64,000 nt of DNA from NCBI RefSeq assembly GCF_025244925.1, contig NZ_CP104275.1:1488001-1552000 (forward strand). Reading direction: 5' to 3'. Positions within the stretch are counted from its first letter, which is position 1. Each line of letters begins with the position of its first letter. The stretch is from Arthrobacter zhaoxinii (GTDB lineage: Bacteria > Actinomycetota > Actinomycetes > Actinomycetales > Micrococcaceae). Shown one piece after another: positions 1 through 8,228 of the stretch. The position numbers and the translations under genes were made by a program. Under the pieces are notes generated by a model, which was not told the origin of the DNA, made no database searches, and was given only the letters and a program-made list of their open reading frames with translations.

Positions 1-2
1 GC

Positions 3-1244
3 GAGCTCTTCATTGCGGATTATTCACCCGACGCCGGCACCGCCGATCCCCTCCGGGGTCCGGCAGGAACCGGCAAATGGGCAGTTGTGACAGAGCCGTC
101 CAACTACGGCTGGCCCTACTGCGCCACCGCGGAGCTCCCTTATGTGGACTACGACTTCGCCACCAATACCTCCGGTGCGGCGTTCGACTGTTCGGCACCC
201 GTCAACGAGTCGCCCAACAACACGGGCCTGCGCGAGTTGCCCCCGGTAGCCCAGCCTGAGGTCTGGTATTCCTACGACGTTTCCGAGACCTTCCCGGAAC
301 TGGGGACCGGCGGAATCGGCCCGATGGCCGGCCCGGTCTACAACTTCGATAAGAGGGCGAGCAAGGGCCGGGATTCCGTTGCCTGGCCGCGATACTACGA
401 CGGCAAGTCGTTCATGTACGAGTGGACGCGTGACTACATCAAGGCGATGACCATGAGGAGGGGCGAGCTCGTCTCGATCGAGGACGTTGTCAGCTCGATC
501 GTGGTCGACAACCCCATGGATATGGAGTTCGGCCCTGACGGTGCGATGTATGTGCTGGAGTACGGTGACGGGTATTTCGGTGAGAACCCGGACGCCCAGC
601 TCTCCCGCATCGACTACATCGGCGAGGGCGGGAACCACAGCCCGGTAGCCGTGGCTTCCGGTACTCCCACGGTGGGCCTGCCTCCCCTGACCGTCCAGTT
701 CTCCAGCGCGGGCACTACGGACGCCGACGGCGACAGGCTGCGCTACGCATGGGACTTCAACTCCGATGGAGTGGTGGACTCGCGGGACCCCAATCCGACG
801 TACACCTATGAAGAGATCGGGACCTACAGGGCAAGTCTTCAGGTGACCGATCGGGGCGGCAGGCACGGGGGTAAGTCCTCGTCCGCGGAGGTTGTTGTTG
901 AAGTGGGCAATCAGGCGCCGGTGGTGGAGTTCGTGACGCCTGTTGCTGGTCAAACCTTCCAATTCGGTGACACCGTCAGCTACGAAGTCCTTGTCACGGA
1001 TGACCAGCCGGTGGATTGCTCGAGTGTCCAGGTCACCTACATTCTGGGTCACGACGCCCACGGCCACCCGCAGACGAGCACCTCGGGCTGCACCGGGACC
1101 ATCACCACCACCGTGCCCGCCGGGCATGATCCCGGGACCGACAACCTCGCGGGCGTCTTCAGCGCTACCTACACCGACGGCGGTGAGGGTGGAACGGGTC
1201 CGTTGACCGGTACTGCCGAAGTTGTTCTGACTCCCTCCAACTAA
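3..1244 (+). CDS. Secreted sugar-dehydrogenase-like protein, PKD domain (5' partial)
   Basis: The reading frame is open from the left edge, so the true start is outside the window and the first in-frame ATG at 87 is internal. The first ~200 visible residues resemble the C-terminal part of PQQ-dependent glucose/sorbosone dehydrogenase beta-propellers (MDMEFGPDGAMYVLEYGDG is a typical blade motif; NYGWPYC is typical of the family). Next comes a PKD domain (residues ~210-300, with DADGDRLRYAWDFNSDGV and GTYRASLQVTDRGG), then a ~100-residue Ig/PKD-like C-terminal domain. Such proteins are exported and often carry ThuA domains upstream. Substrate unknown. It converges on the ROK regulator gene, with a shared terminator between them. 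Confidence 0.75.
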   Translation, partial: ELFIADYSPDAGTADPLRGPAGTGKWAVVTEPSNYGWPYCATAELPYVDYDFATNTSGAAFDCSAPVNESPNNTGLRELPPVAQPEVWYSYDVSETFPELGTGGIGPMAGPVYNFDKRASKGRDSVAWPRYYDGKSFMYEWTRDYIKAMTMRRGELVSIEDVVSSIVVDNPMDMEFGPDGAMYVLEYGDGYFGENPDAQLSRIDYIGEGGNHSPVAVASGTPTVGLPPLTVQFSSAGTTDADGDRLRYAWDFNSDGVVDSRDPNPTYTYEEIGTYRASLQVTDRGGRHGGKSSSAEVVVEVGNQAPVVEFVTPVAGQTFQFGDTVSYEVLVTDDQPVDCSSVQVTYILGHDAHGHPQTSTSGCTGTITTTVPAGHDPGTDNLAGVFSATYTDGGEGGTGPLTGTAEVVLTPSN

Positions 1245-1271
1245 CGTTTGCTGGAATACGGAGCATAAGCA

Positions 1272-1314
1272 GGAAAGGACCCTGTGTCGGGAAACCCGGC
1301 ACAGGGTCCTTTCC
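1272..1314. terminator. Bidirectional terminator
   Basis: Perfect 15-bp inverted repeat (1272-1286 with 1300-1314) with an inner CGGG/CCCG stem. It lies between the convergent PKD-domain gene and the ROK regulator gene, so it can serve both strands. Confidence 0.85.
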
Positions 1315-1325
1315 CTTGAACGCTG

Positions 1326-2561
1326 TTATTCGTCTGCCGGCGTTTGCAGGAAGCCTGCCGGATCTGACAGCAGGGGTTCGAAAACCAGCTCCGCTGCTCC
1401 TATCAGGATGGGATCGTCCCCAAGCGGAGCAAGCTCGATTCTCACGTTGTCCCAGGGCCCGCGGGTTCCGGACCCGTGCAGCGCCTCGTCCAGGGCGCCG
1501 GGCGCGGCACGGACCAAGATGCGAAGGAACCCTCCCAGCACCACAACTGAGGGGTTGACGAGGCTGATCACCGTTTTCAATCCCACAGCGAGCAATTCGA
1601 CCTGCCGCTGGATCACCGAACGCACCCCATCGGCGTCGGAACCGTCCATAAGCTTTTCCATGAGGATTTCTTCAAGGTTCTCGGTCTCGCCGGCCGGCAG
1701 CCCGATTGCCTCGATGAGCGCTTCCCTGGTGACCTCGGCCTCGAGGCAGCCACGGGAACCGCAGGTGCATGCGGCACCGTTTGTGCGCACATGTGTGTGG
1801 CCCAGCTGCCCGGCGAACCCGGTTGCACCCCTCAGCAGATGGCCGCCGCTCATGATTCCGCCGCCAATCCCGCTTGCCCCGCCGTAGAGGTACACCAGAT
1901 CCGGAACATCCTGTCCGGCTCCAAAGGCCGCCTGTGCAATGGCACCCACTACGGCGTCGTTGGCGCTGACTGTCTTCAACTGGAGCGCGTCGCTGAGCAG
2001 TGCGGGAAGCGGCTCGTCCCGCCAGCCGAGATGCGGCGCCTCTATGACTTTTCCGCCGCCGGGTTCCACCAGCCCGGGAACGGCGAGTCCGACACCCACG
2101 ACGCGGTGCCCGGGCGGCAGTGCAGTACGCATTCCTGTGTAGACCGCGGACACGATATTCACCACTTCGATAACTGACGGAGCCCTGACGGTGTGGAAAC
2201 GGACCGCGTTGACGATGCGGCCGCCCAGGGAGACTAGGGCAACGCTGACGACGTCGACGTCCGGGTTGACGGACAAGGCCAGGGTGGCGGGACTCGGCTC
2301 GATCATCCTGCTCGGACGGCCGTGCTGCTGGGCCTGGTCAATGTCACTTTCGACCACGAGCCCCAGCTGTGACAGCTCGGAGACCAGCGCCCCAATGGTG
2401 GAACGGTTGAGTCCAGTGGTCCGCGTGAGCTGGGCGCGGGATACGCCAGCGGTGGAGTGCACGAGCTGCAGCACTGTTGAGAGGTTGTGCTGGCGGTTCG
2501 AATCCCTGTTGCTGCCGAGATACGTGCGTGCCGTGTTTTTGCCCTGTGTTGGGGAAGTCAT
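1326..2561 (-). CDS. ROK family transcriptional regulator
   Basis: 411-residue ROK repressor. An N-terminal winged helix-turn-helix (residues ~24-90, with STAGVSRAQLTRTTGLNRST) is followed by a sugar-kinase-like ROK domain with the zinc motif CTCGSRGCLE in its middle. Length is normal for NagC/XylR-type regulators. These proteins bind sugars or sugar phosphates and control nearby sugar uptake or catabolic genes. The neighbours (sugar-dehydrogenase-like gene, ribose-type ABC transporter) suggest it controls this locus; the effector cannot be read from the sequence. Confidence 0.88.
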   Translation of the reverse strand: MTSPTQGKNTARTYLGSNRDSNRQHNLSTVLQLVHSTAGVSRAQLTRTTGLNRSTIGALVSELSQLGLVVESDIDQAQQHGRPSRMIEPSPATLALSVNPDVDVVSVALVSLGGRIVNAVRFHTVRAPSVIEVVNIVSAVYTGMRTALPPGHRVVGVGLAVPGLVEPGGGKVIEAPHLGWRDEPLPALLSDALQLKTVSANDAVVGAIAQAAFGAGQDVPDLVYLYGGASGIGGGIMSGGHLLRGATGFAGQLGHTHVRTNGAACTCGSRGCLEAEVTREALIEAIGLPAGETENLEEILMEKLMDGSDADGVRSVIQRQVELLAVGLKTVISLVNPSVVVLGGFLRILVRAAPGALDEALHGSGTRGPWDNVRIELAPLGDDPILIGAAELVFEPLLSDPAGFLQTPADE

Positions 2562-2746
2562 GCGGCAGGCGTTCGTCCGGCACCGCGGTGGGGAGGACGC
2601 CCGGCCAACGACTGACTAAACGGTGAGGTCCGATTCCACGCCTGCATATTCTTCCCCCGTTGTAGGTCCCTCTGGCGGACGGCGCCAGAACCGGACTAGT
2701 TTCCCACAGTATTCCTGCTCCCGGGTACCACCTCCGGAAAGCAGGC

Positions 2747-3826
2747 TCAGAGCGAATGCAGACCGGCAAGAACTGAAGACAGGAGGCTTTCCAGGCTGTC
2801 GCCCAGCCCGGCCGGCACTTCGTCTCCCAACTGCTTGAGGGCGGCCTGTGCATGTTCGGATGCCAGCTGGACCGCGTGCTCCTGTGCCCCGCAATCCCTC
2901 AGCAGGGCACGGACCCATTGGGCCTCCGCAGCCGTCATCCGGTCTGAGCCTATAAGTTCCGAAATCTGCTTCCACTGAGGTTTCGTCGCCGCGTAGGAGA
3001 GCATGGCTGTCCGCTTACCTTCCCTGAGGTCTCCCCAGTTCGTCTTTCCGGTGTGCTGTTCCTGCCCGAAAACCCCGAGAACGTCATCGGCAATCTGGTA
3101 GGCAATCCCGGCGTCGCGCCCGAAGGCTGCGAGTGTTGCTGCAACGGAGGCCGTGGCTCCGGCCAGTACTGCGCCGGCCTGAAGCGGCGCTTCAAAGGAG
3201 TAGACGGAAGTCTTGTGGCGGGCCACTGTCCGGATCTCCTCCGGTGAGGGCATCTCCGCCGCCCGGGCAAATTCGACATCCAGGAGCTCTCCGCCGATCG
3301 TGGAAAAAACTGCGTAGTCCAGAATGCCGTTGAGTTCCTCCCTGACCTTGGGGCACGTTTCCACGCTTCCGTGGAGGCGGTAGGCTCCGGCAAGGACGAG
3401 GTCTCCGGCAAGGAGCCCGGAGGCCATGCCGGCATGCTGGGCGGCCGCGGCGGAAGCGCCCGCGCGCCGGGCCTTGTTGCTGTAGTGCCCCGAAACGTTG
3501 GGTACGCCGTGCCTCATGACGTCCCTGTCGATGACGTCGTCATGGATGAGGAACGCGTTGTGGAGGAGTTCGTAGGCGGCGCCGAGCCTGGCCGCGGCGG
3601 CGGAATCCATTCCTCCCAGCTGGCGGTAAGCCAGCAGAAGAAGGCGGGGGCGAAAGCGTTTTCCGCTGGCGGCGCTCCGTTCGATGGCTTCCCAAAGGCT
3701 GAGGTAGGCCGGATGGACGGAGACCGCGCGCAGCTTGGCATCGGTGAAAAACCAGTCCAGCACATCTTCAACCAGACCCAGGTCGGTATCCGTTTCCACT
3801 GCGTACTCTGTGTTAAGGAAGTTCAC
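2747..3826 (-). CDS. Polyprenyl (geranylgeranyl-type) diphosphate synthase
   Basis: 359-residue trans-isoprenyl diphosphate synthase. The first Asp-rich motif is HDDVID (Asp96, Asp97, Asp100), the second is ADDVLG (Asp247-248); KRFRPRL near residue 56 is the usual substrate-binding segment. It condenses isopentenyl diphosphate with allylic diphosphates; chain length is likely C20 or longer but not certain. It stands alone between a sugar regulator and an ABC permease gene with no carotenoid genes nearby. It could feed quinone or carotenoid synthesis. A 185-base gap with no gene separates it from the ROK gene. Confidence 0.88.
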   Translation of the reverse strand: MNFLNTEYAVETDTDLGLVEDVLDWFFTDAKLRAVSVHPAYLSLWEAIERSAASGKRFRPRLLLLAYRQLGGMDSAAAARLGAAYELLHNAFLIHDDVIDRDVMRHGVPNVSGHYSNKARRAGASAAAAQHAGMASGLLAGDLVLAGAYRLHGSVETCPKVREELNGILDYAVFSTIGGELLDVEFARAAEMPSPEEIRTVARHKTSVYSFEAPLQAGAVLAGATASVAATLAAFGRDAGIAYQIADDVLGVFGQEQHTGKTNWGDLREGKRTAMLSYAATKPQWKQISELIGSDRMTAAEAQWVRALLRDCGAQEHAVQLASEHAQAALKQLGDEVPAGLGDSLESLLSSVLAGLHSL

Positions 3827-3891
3827 TGGTGCGCCCCCTGCTTCTTCTTCGCTGCCTGCATGCTGCCGATGCCGTCGCTGCGTGCGGGAGG

Positions 3892-4944
3892 CTATCCTCC
3901 CCGCTTGGATGGCCGTGTGGAAGCGAAACGCTGCTGAAGGAGGACCGCGACCACGATGATCAAGCCTTTCACGATGGCCTGGACAGAGGTGTCCAGGTTG
4001 TTTTGCGTGAAGACGTTGGTGAGGGTGCTGAAAATGAGCACACCGAGGACCGTGCCCATAATTGTTCCTCGGCCGCCGATAAGCAGGGTTCCTCCGACGA
4101 CGACGGCGGCGATCGCGTCGAGTTCGTAGAGCAGCCCGTGGGTGGAGGTTCCTGCCGTCGTTCGGCCAAGCATCATGACTCCGGCAATGCCGGCGCAGAG
4201 TCCGGAGAGAACGTACAGCGTGACCAAGTGCCGATTGACCTTTATGCCTGCCAGGCGGGACGCTTCACGGTTTCCTCCAATTGCAACGGTCCTCCGGCCG
4301 AAGGTGGTGCGGTTCAGCAGGAACCAACCCGTTGCAGCCGCCACAATGAAAATCCACACGAGGACCGGAACGCCAAGGAACTCTCCCCTCATGACCTTGA
4401 GGAAGTCCCGGTTCGTCACGATTTGGGTGCTCCGGCCGGAGATGAGTTCAGCTACGCCTCGTGCTGCCACAAGCGTCGCGAGCGTGGCGATAAAGGCAAC
4501 CACGTTTCCGTAGGCAATCACCACCCCGTTCAACAGCCCGACTCCCGCGCCGACCGCGAGGGGAACCAGGACCATAAGCAGCCACGATGATTCGGCTGCC
4601 GCGAGTTGGATGCTCGTCATGGTGGCGACCACCGTTGCCAGACCCATGACGGACCCCACGGAAAGGTCGATGCCCCCGGCCGTAATCACGAAGGTGACGC
4701 CAATGCTGATGACGCCGATGACGGACGCAAGCCGCAGGATGGTGAGTAGGTTCTCCACATTCAGGAACCGGTCGCCGCTCGTGACGGCCCCCACCACGAA
4801 GAGCAGGGCCAGTGCAATGACCAGCCCAAGGCTGCGTCCCAGGGAACCGCCGAGGGCGCCTTTCAGCGGGTTCGACCTGGCAGTGCCGGTGCCGCCGGCG
4901 GGGCTATCGGCCGGATTAGCGACAGTGGTGTTTGGCTCGCTCAC
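3892..4944 (-). CDS. Sugar ABC transporter permease (RbsC-like)
   Basis: 350-residue integral membrane protein of the CUT2/ribose permease family (BPD_transp_2). After a ~30-residue polar N-terminus there are about 8-10 hydrophobic helices, and the family segments GGIDLSVGSVMGL and GLLNGVVIAYGNVVAFIATL are present. The start overlaps the stop of the ATPase gene upstream by 4 bases, so the two are translationally coupled. It would form the channel for the sugar delivered by the binding protein encoded divergently at 6609. Confidence 0.92.
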   Translation of the reverse strand: MSEPNTTVANPADSPAGGTGTARSNPLKGALGGSLGRSLGLVIALALLFVVGAVTSGDRFLNVENLLTILRLASVIGVISIGVTFVITAGGIDLSVGSVMGLATVVATMTSIQLAAAESSWLLMVLVPLAVGAGVGLLNGVVIAYGNVVAFIATLATLVAARGVAELISGRSTQIVTNRDFLKVMRGEFLGVPVLVWIFIVAAATGWFLLNRTTFGRRTVAIGGNREASRLAGIKVNRHLVTLYVLSGLCAGIAGVMMLGRTTAGTSTHGLLYELDAIAAVVVGGTLLIGGRGTIMGTVLGVLIFSTLTNVFTQNNLDTSVQAIVKGLIIVVAVLLQQRFASTRPSKRGG

Positions 4945-6476
4945 GCGGCACTTCCCTTCATAATGAGATCGAGCACGCCATGCTCGTCAATGTCGCTTGG
5001 ATTGGTTTCGGTGAGGACGTTGCCGTCATCGATGACGAGCACCGTATCCGCAAGTCCCAGCACTTCCTCGATTTCGCTGGAGACGACGATCATGGCTGTC
5101 CCGTCCGCCGCGAGTCGTCGGATCAGGTTGTAGATTTCCGCGCGCGCCCCGACATCGACGCCGCGGGTCGGTTCGTCGAGCAGCAGTACCGGGGTTCCGT
5201 GCACGAGCCAGCGGGCAAGGAGGATCTTCTGCTGATTACCGCCGGAAAGGGTGCGGGTGATGCGGTCAGGATCGGCTGGACGCAGTTCCAGGGCGCTGAT
5301 TTGGCGGCGGGCGGCGTCCCGCTCCGCTTTTTCGTTGAGGTACCCCGCACGTGCGAACCGGTCGAACGTGGACAGCGTGACATTCTTGAAAAGCGGCTCG
5401 TCCAGTATCAGCCCCTGGCTTTTCCGTTCTTCGGGGGAGAGCCCGATCCCGGCCTTGACCGCGGAGCTCACGGAGCCCGGGCGGATTCTCCGGCCCTGAA
5501 CCGAGACTCTGCCCGACGTTGCCTTCCGGACTCCGCAGATGGTTTCCAGAATCTCGGAGCGCTTGGATCCGACCAGTCCGGCAAAGCCCAGGATCTCGCC
5601 CGCCCTGACCTTGAAGCTGACCTTCCGGAACTGCCCCTGCAACGCCAGGTCTTCCACGTCGAGAACGACTGGCGCGTTTGGATCCACCGGTTTCCGTGCG
5701 GGAAAGACGTTTTCGACGTCCCGTCCCGTCATGAGCCGAATCAGCTCGGTTCTGGAGGTTTTCTCAACCTGAAGCCCGCTGGCAGTGCTTCTTCCGTCCT
5801 TGAGCACTGAAATCCGGTCGCCGATCTGGCGGATCTCCTCCAGGCGGTGGGAGATGTACACGACGGCGATGCCCTGGGCGGTGAGCTCCCGTACCACCCG
5901 GAAGAGGTTTGCCACCTCGCCCGAATCAAGGACGGCACTTGGTTCGTCCATGATAATCAGCTTGGTGTCGCGGGACAGCGCACGCGCCAGGCTGACGATC
6001 TGTTTGTTGGCTGCCGACAGCGTTCCCACCTCAGTGGCGGGCGGGAGCCGGCCGTGGCCGAGCCGTTCCAGCAATGACCGGGTGAGGGCGTTGGCACTCC
6101 GGACATGGAGGATCCCCCCGCTGGCGTTTTCGTGGCCGAGAAAAATGTTCTCCGCCACCGTCAGGCCGTCCACGACGTCCAGTTCCTGGTACATCGTTGC
6201 AATGCCCAGGTCCAGGGCCTCTGTGGGATGCGAAAACGAGACCTCCTGGCCCTCCCAGAGGATCGTCCCTCCCTCCGGCTGATGCACACCGGAGAGGGTC
6301 TTGATCAGTGTGGATTTCCCTGCACCGTTTTGGCCCATCACACAGTGGACCTCACCGGGGCGCACCTGCAGGTCCACTCCTTTGAGTACCTGTACTGCAC
6401 CGAACCGCTTCGTGATGCCGCGGACCTCGAGCAAAGGGGGCTGGTCTCCATCGAACATGTGTGGAACGTAGCACAT
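4941..6476 (-). CDS. Sugar ABC transporter ATPase (RbsA-like)
   Basis: 511-residue fused double ABC ATPase typical of CUT2 sugar importers. Domain 1 has Walker A GQNGAGKST, a degenerate signature (LSAANKQ) and Walker B IIMDEPSA. Domain 2 has a degenerate Walker A (GLVGSKRSE), a canonical signature LSGGNQQ and Walker B LLLDEPTRGVD. This asymmetry is normal for RbsA/MglA. It is the first gene of the minus-strand transporter pair; the start is 132 bases from the divergent binding-protein gene. The MCYVPHMFDGDQ start has a second candidate Met at residue 7. Confidence 0.92.
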   Translation of the reverse strand: MCYVPHMFDGDQPPLLEVRGITKRFGAVQVLKGVDLQVRPGEVHCVMGQNGAGKSTLIKTLSGVHQPEGGTILWEGQEVSFSHPTEALDLGIATMYQELDVVDGLTVAENIFLGHENASGGILHVRSANALTRSLLERLGHGRLPPATEVGTLSAANKQIVSLARALSRDTKLIIMDEPSAVLDSGEVANLFRVVRELTAQGIAVVYISHRLEEIRQIGDRISVLKDGRSTASGLQVEKTSRTELIRLMTGRDVENVFPARKPVDPNAPVVLDVEDLALQGQFRKVSFKVRAGEILGFAGLVGSKRSEILETICGVRKATSGRVSVQGRRIRPGSVSSAVKAGIGLSPEERKSQGLILDEPLFKNVTLSTFDRFARAGYLNEKAERDAARRQISALELRPADPDRITRTLSGGNQQKILLARWLVHGTPVLLLDEPTRGVDVGARAEIYNLIRRLAADGTAMIVVSSEIEEVLGLADTVLVIDDGNVLTETNPSDIDEHGVLDLIMKGSAA

Positions 6477-6526
6477 TACGTCGGGGCTCGGTATAAGGTC
6501 GTCGATTATTTTCTATCTTCTGTTAT

Positions 6527-6542
6527 TGTGATGCACGTCACG
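6527..6542. promoter_or_regulatory. CRP/GlxR-type operator candidate
   Basis: TGTGA-N6-TCACG matches the CRP/GlxR consensus TGTGA-N6-TCACA in 9 of 10 positions. It lies in the 132-base divergent promoter region between the transporter ATPase gene and the binding-protein gene, as expected for cAMP-dependent control of sugar uptake. Confidence 0.55.
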
Positions 6543-6608
6543 CAAAGTTGCGGCTTCGGGGTGGCCGTGTCCTTGGCGAAGACGCACCTACTCAACGAGG
6601 AGACACAG

Positions 6609-7652
6609 ATGCCCGCAGTTCTCAAGAAACGGAAAATGCTCATCACCGCCGGTGCCTTCCTGGCTGTAGGTTCGCTGGTCACCGGGTGCACAGCAGGCGA
6701 TGACGAAGGTGACAGCCAGCCCTCAAATGCATCGGTTGAAGGGAATCAGGCCGAAGGGGACTCAGTAGTCATTGGATTCTCGGGACCGGCTGCTGACCAC
6801 GGTTGGCTCGGTGCCATCAACAGTGCTGCTCTCGATGCGGCGGAGGAGATGCCGGACGTAGACCTGAGAGTGGCCGAAGGTACCAATGATGCCAACCTTC
6901 AAATCAGCCAGGTGGAACAGTTCATCAACGACGGAGTTGATGCCATTGTGCTGCTGCCGACGGATGGTGCGGCCCTGACCCAGGTCGCAACGCAGGCCAC
7001 CGAGGCCGGCATCACCGTGATCAATGTTGACCGTGAGTTCTCCAGCCCTGCCGCAGCCCGTGCCACCGTCCTGGGGGACAACTACGGCATGGGCGTGAGC
7101 GCCGGTAACTACATCTGCGAGAAGCTGGGCGGGAATGACGACGCCGTCGTCGCGGAAATCGCCGGGGTCGACTCCCTGCCGCTGACCCAGGACCGCAGTC
7201 AGGGATTCGCAGACGCCCTCGAAACCTGCGGACTGGACGTGGATAACCGGGTGGCAGCGGACTTCACGATTGCGGGCGGCGAAGCGACAACGTCGCAGCT
7301 GCTGTCCGCCGCCCCGAAGATTGACGCCATCTGGAACCACGACGACGATCAGGGCGTCGGGGTCCTCGCCGCGATCGACAACGCCGGCCGGGATGAGTTC
7401 TTCATGGTCGGCGGTGCCGGATCAGCTAATGCCATGCGCGAAATCCAGTCCGGGGAAAGCGTCCTGGAGGCCACGGTGATCTATCCCTCCACCCAGGCTG
7501 CGGACGGCATTCGCCTGGCCAGGCTGATCGTGCAGGACAAGGCAATGAGCGACCTCGTGGAAGTCGAAGTCCCGAAGCGCATTGTCCTGAATGCGCCGGT
7601 GGTCACGCAGGAAAACGTCGAGGAGTACCTGCCGACCGCCTTCGAATCCTAG
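6609..7652 (+). CDS. Sugar ABC transporter substrate-binding lipoprotein (RbsB-like)
   Basis: 347-residue periplasmic-binding-protein family 4 (Peripla_BP_4) lipoprotein. It has a KKRK n-region, a hydrophobic helix and lipobox LVTGC with Cys27 as the lipidation site, followed by an acidic/Ser linker. The fold begins at VVIGFSGPAADHGWLGAIN, and the ligand-pocket motif INVDREF is visible. The ATG at 6609 was chosen because AGGAGA lies 6 bases upstream and a signal peptide follows directly. The sugar is not identifiable. It is transcribed away from its permease and ATPase genes, with a terminator right after the stop. Confidence 0.9.
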   Translation: MPAVLKKRKMLITAGAFLAVGSLVTGCTAGDDEGDSQPSNASVEGNQAEGDSVVIGFSGPAADHGWLGAINSAALDAAEEMPDVDLRVAEGTNDANLQISQVEQFINDGVDAIVLLPTDGAALTQVATQATEAGITVINVDREFSSPAAARATVLGDNYGMGVSAGNYICEKLGGNDDAVVAEIAGVDSLPLTQDRSQGFADALETCGLDVDNRVAADFTIAGGEATTSQLLSAAPKIDAIWNHDDDQGVGVLAAIDNAGRDEFFMVGGAGSANAMREIQSGESVLEATVIYPSTQAADGIRLARLIVQDKAMSDLVEVEVPKRIVLNAPVVTQENVEEYLPTAFES

Positions 7653-7660
7653 GACCGAAA

Positions 7661-7690
7661 GGCGGGGTGCCCGGGATCGGGCGCCCCGCC
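7661..7690 (+). terminator. Terminator after binding-protein gene
   Basis: 13-bp GC-rich stem with one G-U pair and a 4-base loop, 8 bases after the stop codon. No long T-run follows, but placement between convergent genes supports the call. Confidence 0.65.
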
Positions 7691-7702
7691 TGTCTCCGGG
7701 CG

Positions 7703-8128
7703 TTACCTGTCCACGGTAGGCATCTCGGGGATGGCGCTTTCCATGCGCTCGGGCGTCCAGTACTCCAACGCGTCGGCAGCCTCGCCGGGTTCTGCCGTCC
7801 GGGAGACGGACAGTGCGCAGGGATCAGAACCACTTGCCTCCGGGGCGGCATCATCCGGCGCGGCAGCCTCGTCGGGAGCGGCAGCCTCGTCCGGAAGCGG
7901 CTCGCCCGGGGGGACAGGCTGGGCCGGCAGCACGGGTGAAAACTCCTCCGCCGGTTCCGCCGGCCCGGCGTCCGTGCCGCCCCCGCATTCGATCTCCGGG
8001 GCAGAGTGGGCCGGCAGTGCAGGATCCGGGGAAGCAGCAGGCTCCGCACCCGTGCCGCTCCCGCAACCCGCCGCTAGCAGTGAGGCAGCCAGCACCAGGC
8101 AGCATGCTGCTATCCCTTTACGTGTCAT
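7703..8128 (-). CDS. Small hypothetical lipoprotein
   Basis: 141 residues with a clear lipoprotein signal: basic start MTRKG, hydrophobic stretch, lipobox LLAAGC with Cys22. The rest is low-complexity Ala/Pro/Glu-rich sequence with a C-terminal EYWTPERMESAIPEMP segment reminiscent of secreted peptidase-associated tails. No enzyme motif is seen. An overlapping plus-strand frame of similar length lacks any signal or motif. Probably an envelope-anchored protein of unknown role; it converges on the binding-protein gene. Confidence 0.65.
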   Translation of the reverse strand: MTRKGIAACCLVLAASLLAAGCGSGTGAEPAASPDPALPAHSAPEIECGGGTDAGPAEPAEEFSPVLPAQPVPPGEPLPDEAAAPDEAAAPDDAAPEASGSDPCALSVSRTAEPGEAADALEYWTPERMESAIPEMPTVDR

Positions 8129-8228
8129 GCGGGCAGGCTAGCGCAGATTGGAACCGAACGGTGCGTCCGGGAGCCCCGCGAAAACCGAGTAGCCGCCGCA
8201 GAAGGTGCCGGAACCGGAGTTGCAGCGC

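Noticed and set aside
7731..8141. Plus-strand ORF opposite the small lipoprotein
   Set aside because: Low-complexity Ser/Gly/Ala sequence without signal; the minus frame has a proper lipobox.
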